Assembly: GCF_029983815.1 (NCBI RefSeq)
Contig: NZ_JASBYU010000002.1
Location: forward strand, 153,080-217,079
Origin: Lagierella sp.
GTDB taxonomy: Bacteria > Bacillota > Clostridia > Tissierellales > Peptoniphilaceae
Reading direction: 5' to 3'
Length of the DNA stretch: 64,000 nucleotides
Position numbers and translations under genes: made by a program. The notes beneath the pieces were generated by a model. That model worked only from the letters and a program-made list of their open reading frames with translations, was not told the origin of the DNA and did no database searches. Position 1 is the stretch's first letter. Each line of letters begins with the position of its first letter. Below are positions 63,430 through 64,000 of the stretch, one piece after another.

Positions 63430-64000
63430 CCAATAAAAGAGAAGTGAGAAATGCGAGGTGAGAAATGAGAGGTGGAAGTGATCAAGCACTCAAACATGAT
63501 AGCTCGATTGCTTACGCAAGAAGTGATCCCATACTAATTTTTGATTAGCGAGATTTGTTATTTTTATATATTGACAATATTCCTGAAAAATAAAAAGTTC
63601 TGTAGCTCTAAGTGTCCGATTACGGAGTATTTGAAGGAAAGCCAACAGCTTTCCAACATCTTTTGCAGCAGGGTTTTCAGGGACGGCTAGTCCCTGAATT
63701 TATGGAGGGAAAATGGTTGGGTTTTAAAGGGAAGGGAAATGGAACCATCAAATAGGTTACCGATTCCCTTCCCTTTATTTTGAAAGAGAACATTAAACTC
63801 TGCAAGCGGTTTGTGAAGTTTATAAAACTTCGTCTAACAACTTCTAGTAGGCAAAAAAGTTTTCTGGAAGTTTTGCAAGCAAAAAACTTCCCCATTTCTC
63901 TAATAACATTGCAAAATCTTCCATTTATGGATAAACTTATTATAGATCCTGAATTTGACAGTAAAAAAAGAGCAAATCTCCTGTAAGCCTTGCAATAGCT
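63430..64000. other. Hairpin-rich non-coding end of window
   Basis: No ORF here looks real. It contains a row of hairpins: TCCG/CGGA (63615-63626), GGAAAGC/GCTTTCC (63636-63654), TTCAGGGA/TCCCTGAA (63676-63698), and a long 63726-63776 stem. A direct repeat GTGAGAAATG occurs twice near 63444-63470. Further on, GGAAGTTTTGC pairs loosely with GCAAAAAACTTCC (about 63867-63892). It may be a decayed repeat or a structured RNA. Confidence 0.5.
63726..63776. terminator. Large hairpin, possible terminator
   Basis: Left arm AAAGGGAAGGGAAATGGAAC pairs with the right arm GGTTACC..TTCCCTTCCCTTT (63755-63776), ~19 pairs with small mismatches; followed by ATTTTG, a weak T-run. No gene clearly reads into it. 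Confidence 0.5.

Noticed and set aside
63780..63986. Possible 68-residue protein on the plus strand and a 72-residue one on the minus strand
   Set aside because: No ribosome site, unusual composition and location in a hairpin-rich stretch; likely chance frames.

Overview
The window comes from a low-GC Gram-positive anaerobe of the Clostridia/Tissierellia type, most likely near Peptoniphilaceae. This is inferred from the AT-rich codon use, strong AGGAGG ribosome sites, frequent TTG starts, lipobox lipoproteins, CWB2 surface proteins, T-box and PRPP (ykkC-type) riboswitches, and a pth-mfd-prsA-hup order without the sporulation genes (spoVT, yabP/yabQ) that often lie there in spore formers. I see no rRNA, tRNA, CRISPR array, phage or insertion sequence.

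Layout. 1-5670: housekeeping block pth(partial)-mfd-prsA-hup. 5730-9627: an unknown protein, a ~190-bp imperfect palindrome, a membrane protein, two rhodanese lipoproteins and thiol peroxidase. 9631-14955: eight tightly packed genes of the rSAM/selenodomain (arsenosugar-type) cluster: two glycosyltransferases, two TVP38-family membrane proteins, an Fe-S/CCG protein, a C_GCAxxG_C_C protein, an AhpD-like protein and the radical SAM protein ArsS. The ArsS frame continues through an in-frame UGA followed by a SECIS-like hairpin, so it is probably a selenoprotein. 15073-19188: a CWB2 glucosaminidase and a zinc-type arsR/P-ATPase pair. 19223-24288 (minus): ddl-murF-yaiI family-NatA/NatB-like ABC exporter. 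24434-30451: glycogen phosphorylase, unknowns, a zinc-ribbon membrane protein, a PfkB kinase with an altered catalytic motif and an SH3 protein. 30741-35087: a giant LRR/repeat/CWB2 surface protein. 35235-41119: a complete phosphate regulon (pstS-C-A-B, phoU, phoB-phoR) behind phased TTAACA Pho boxes; its PstS is circularly permuted in sequence. 41269-50037: zinc-ribbon protein, T-box-controlled proS, transglutaminase lipoprotein, an XRE regulator/putative cysteine peptidase pair, an aromatic-acid exporter-like protein, an L-cysteine desulfidase family protein and a GntR regulator. 50082-57793: guaB, then a purine operon purC-E-F-M-N-H with two PRPP riboswitches, one before purC and one between purC and purE. 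Its PurF lacks the Cys nucleophile and other glutaminase residues. 57981-61338: triple-rhodanese lipoprotein, small anchored protein and MFS transporter. 61347-63380 (minus): another CWB2 protein. 63430-64000: a hairpin-rich stretch with no credible gene.

How the genes work together. The phosphate system senses and imports phosphate under its own two-component pair. The purine operon is read out by PRPP, the substrate of PurF, but purD and purL are not present here. The surface and secreted proteins (three CWB2 proteins, three rhodanese lipoproteins, PrsA) point to an envelope rich in anchored proteins. The most unusual parts are the candidate selenoprotein radical SAM cluster, the PurF with a degenerate glutaminase domain, the doubled PRPP riboswitch and the permuted PstS.
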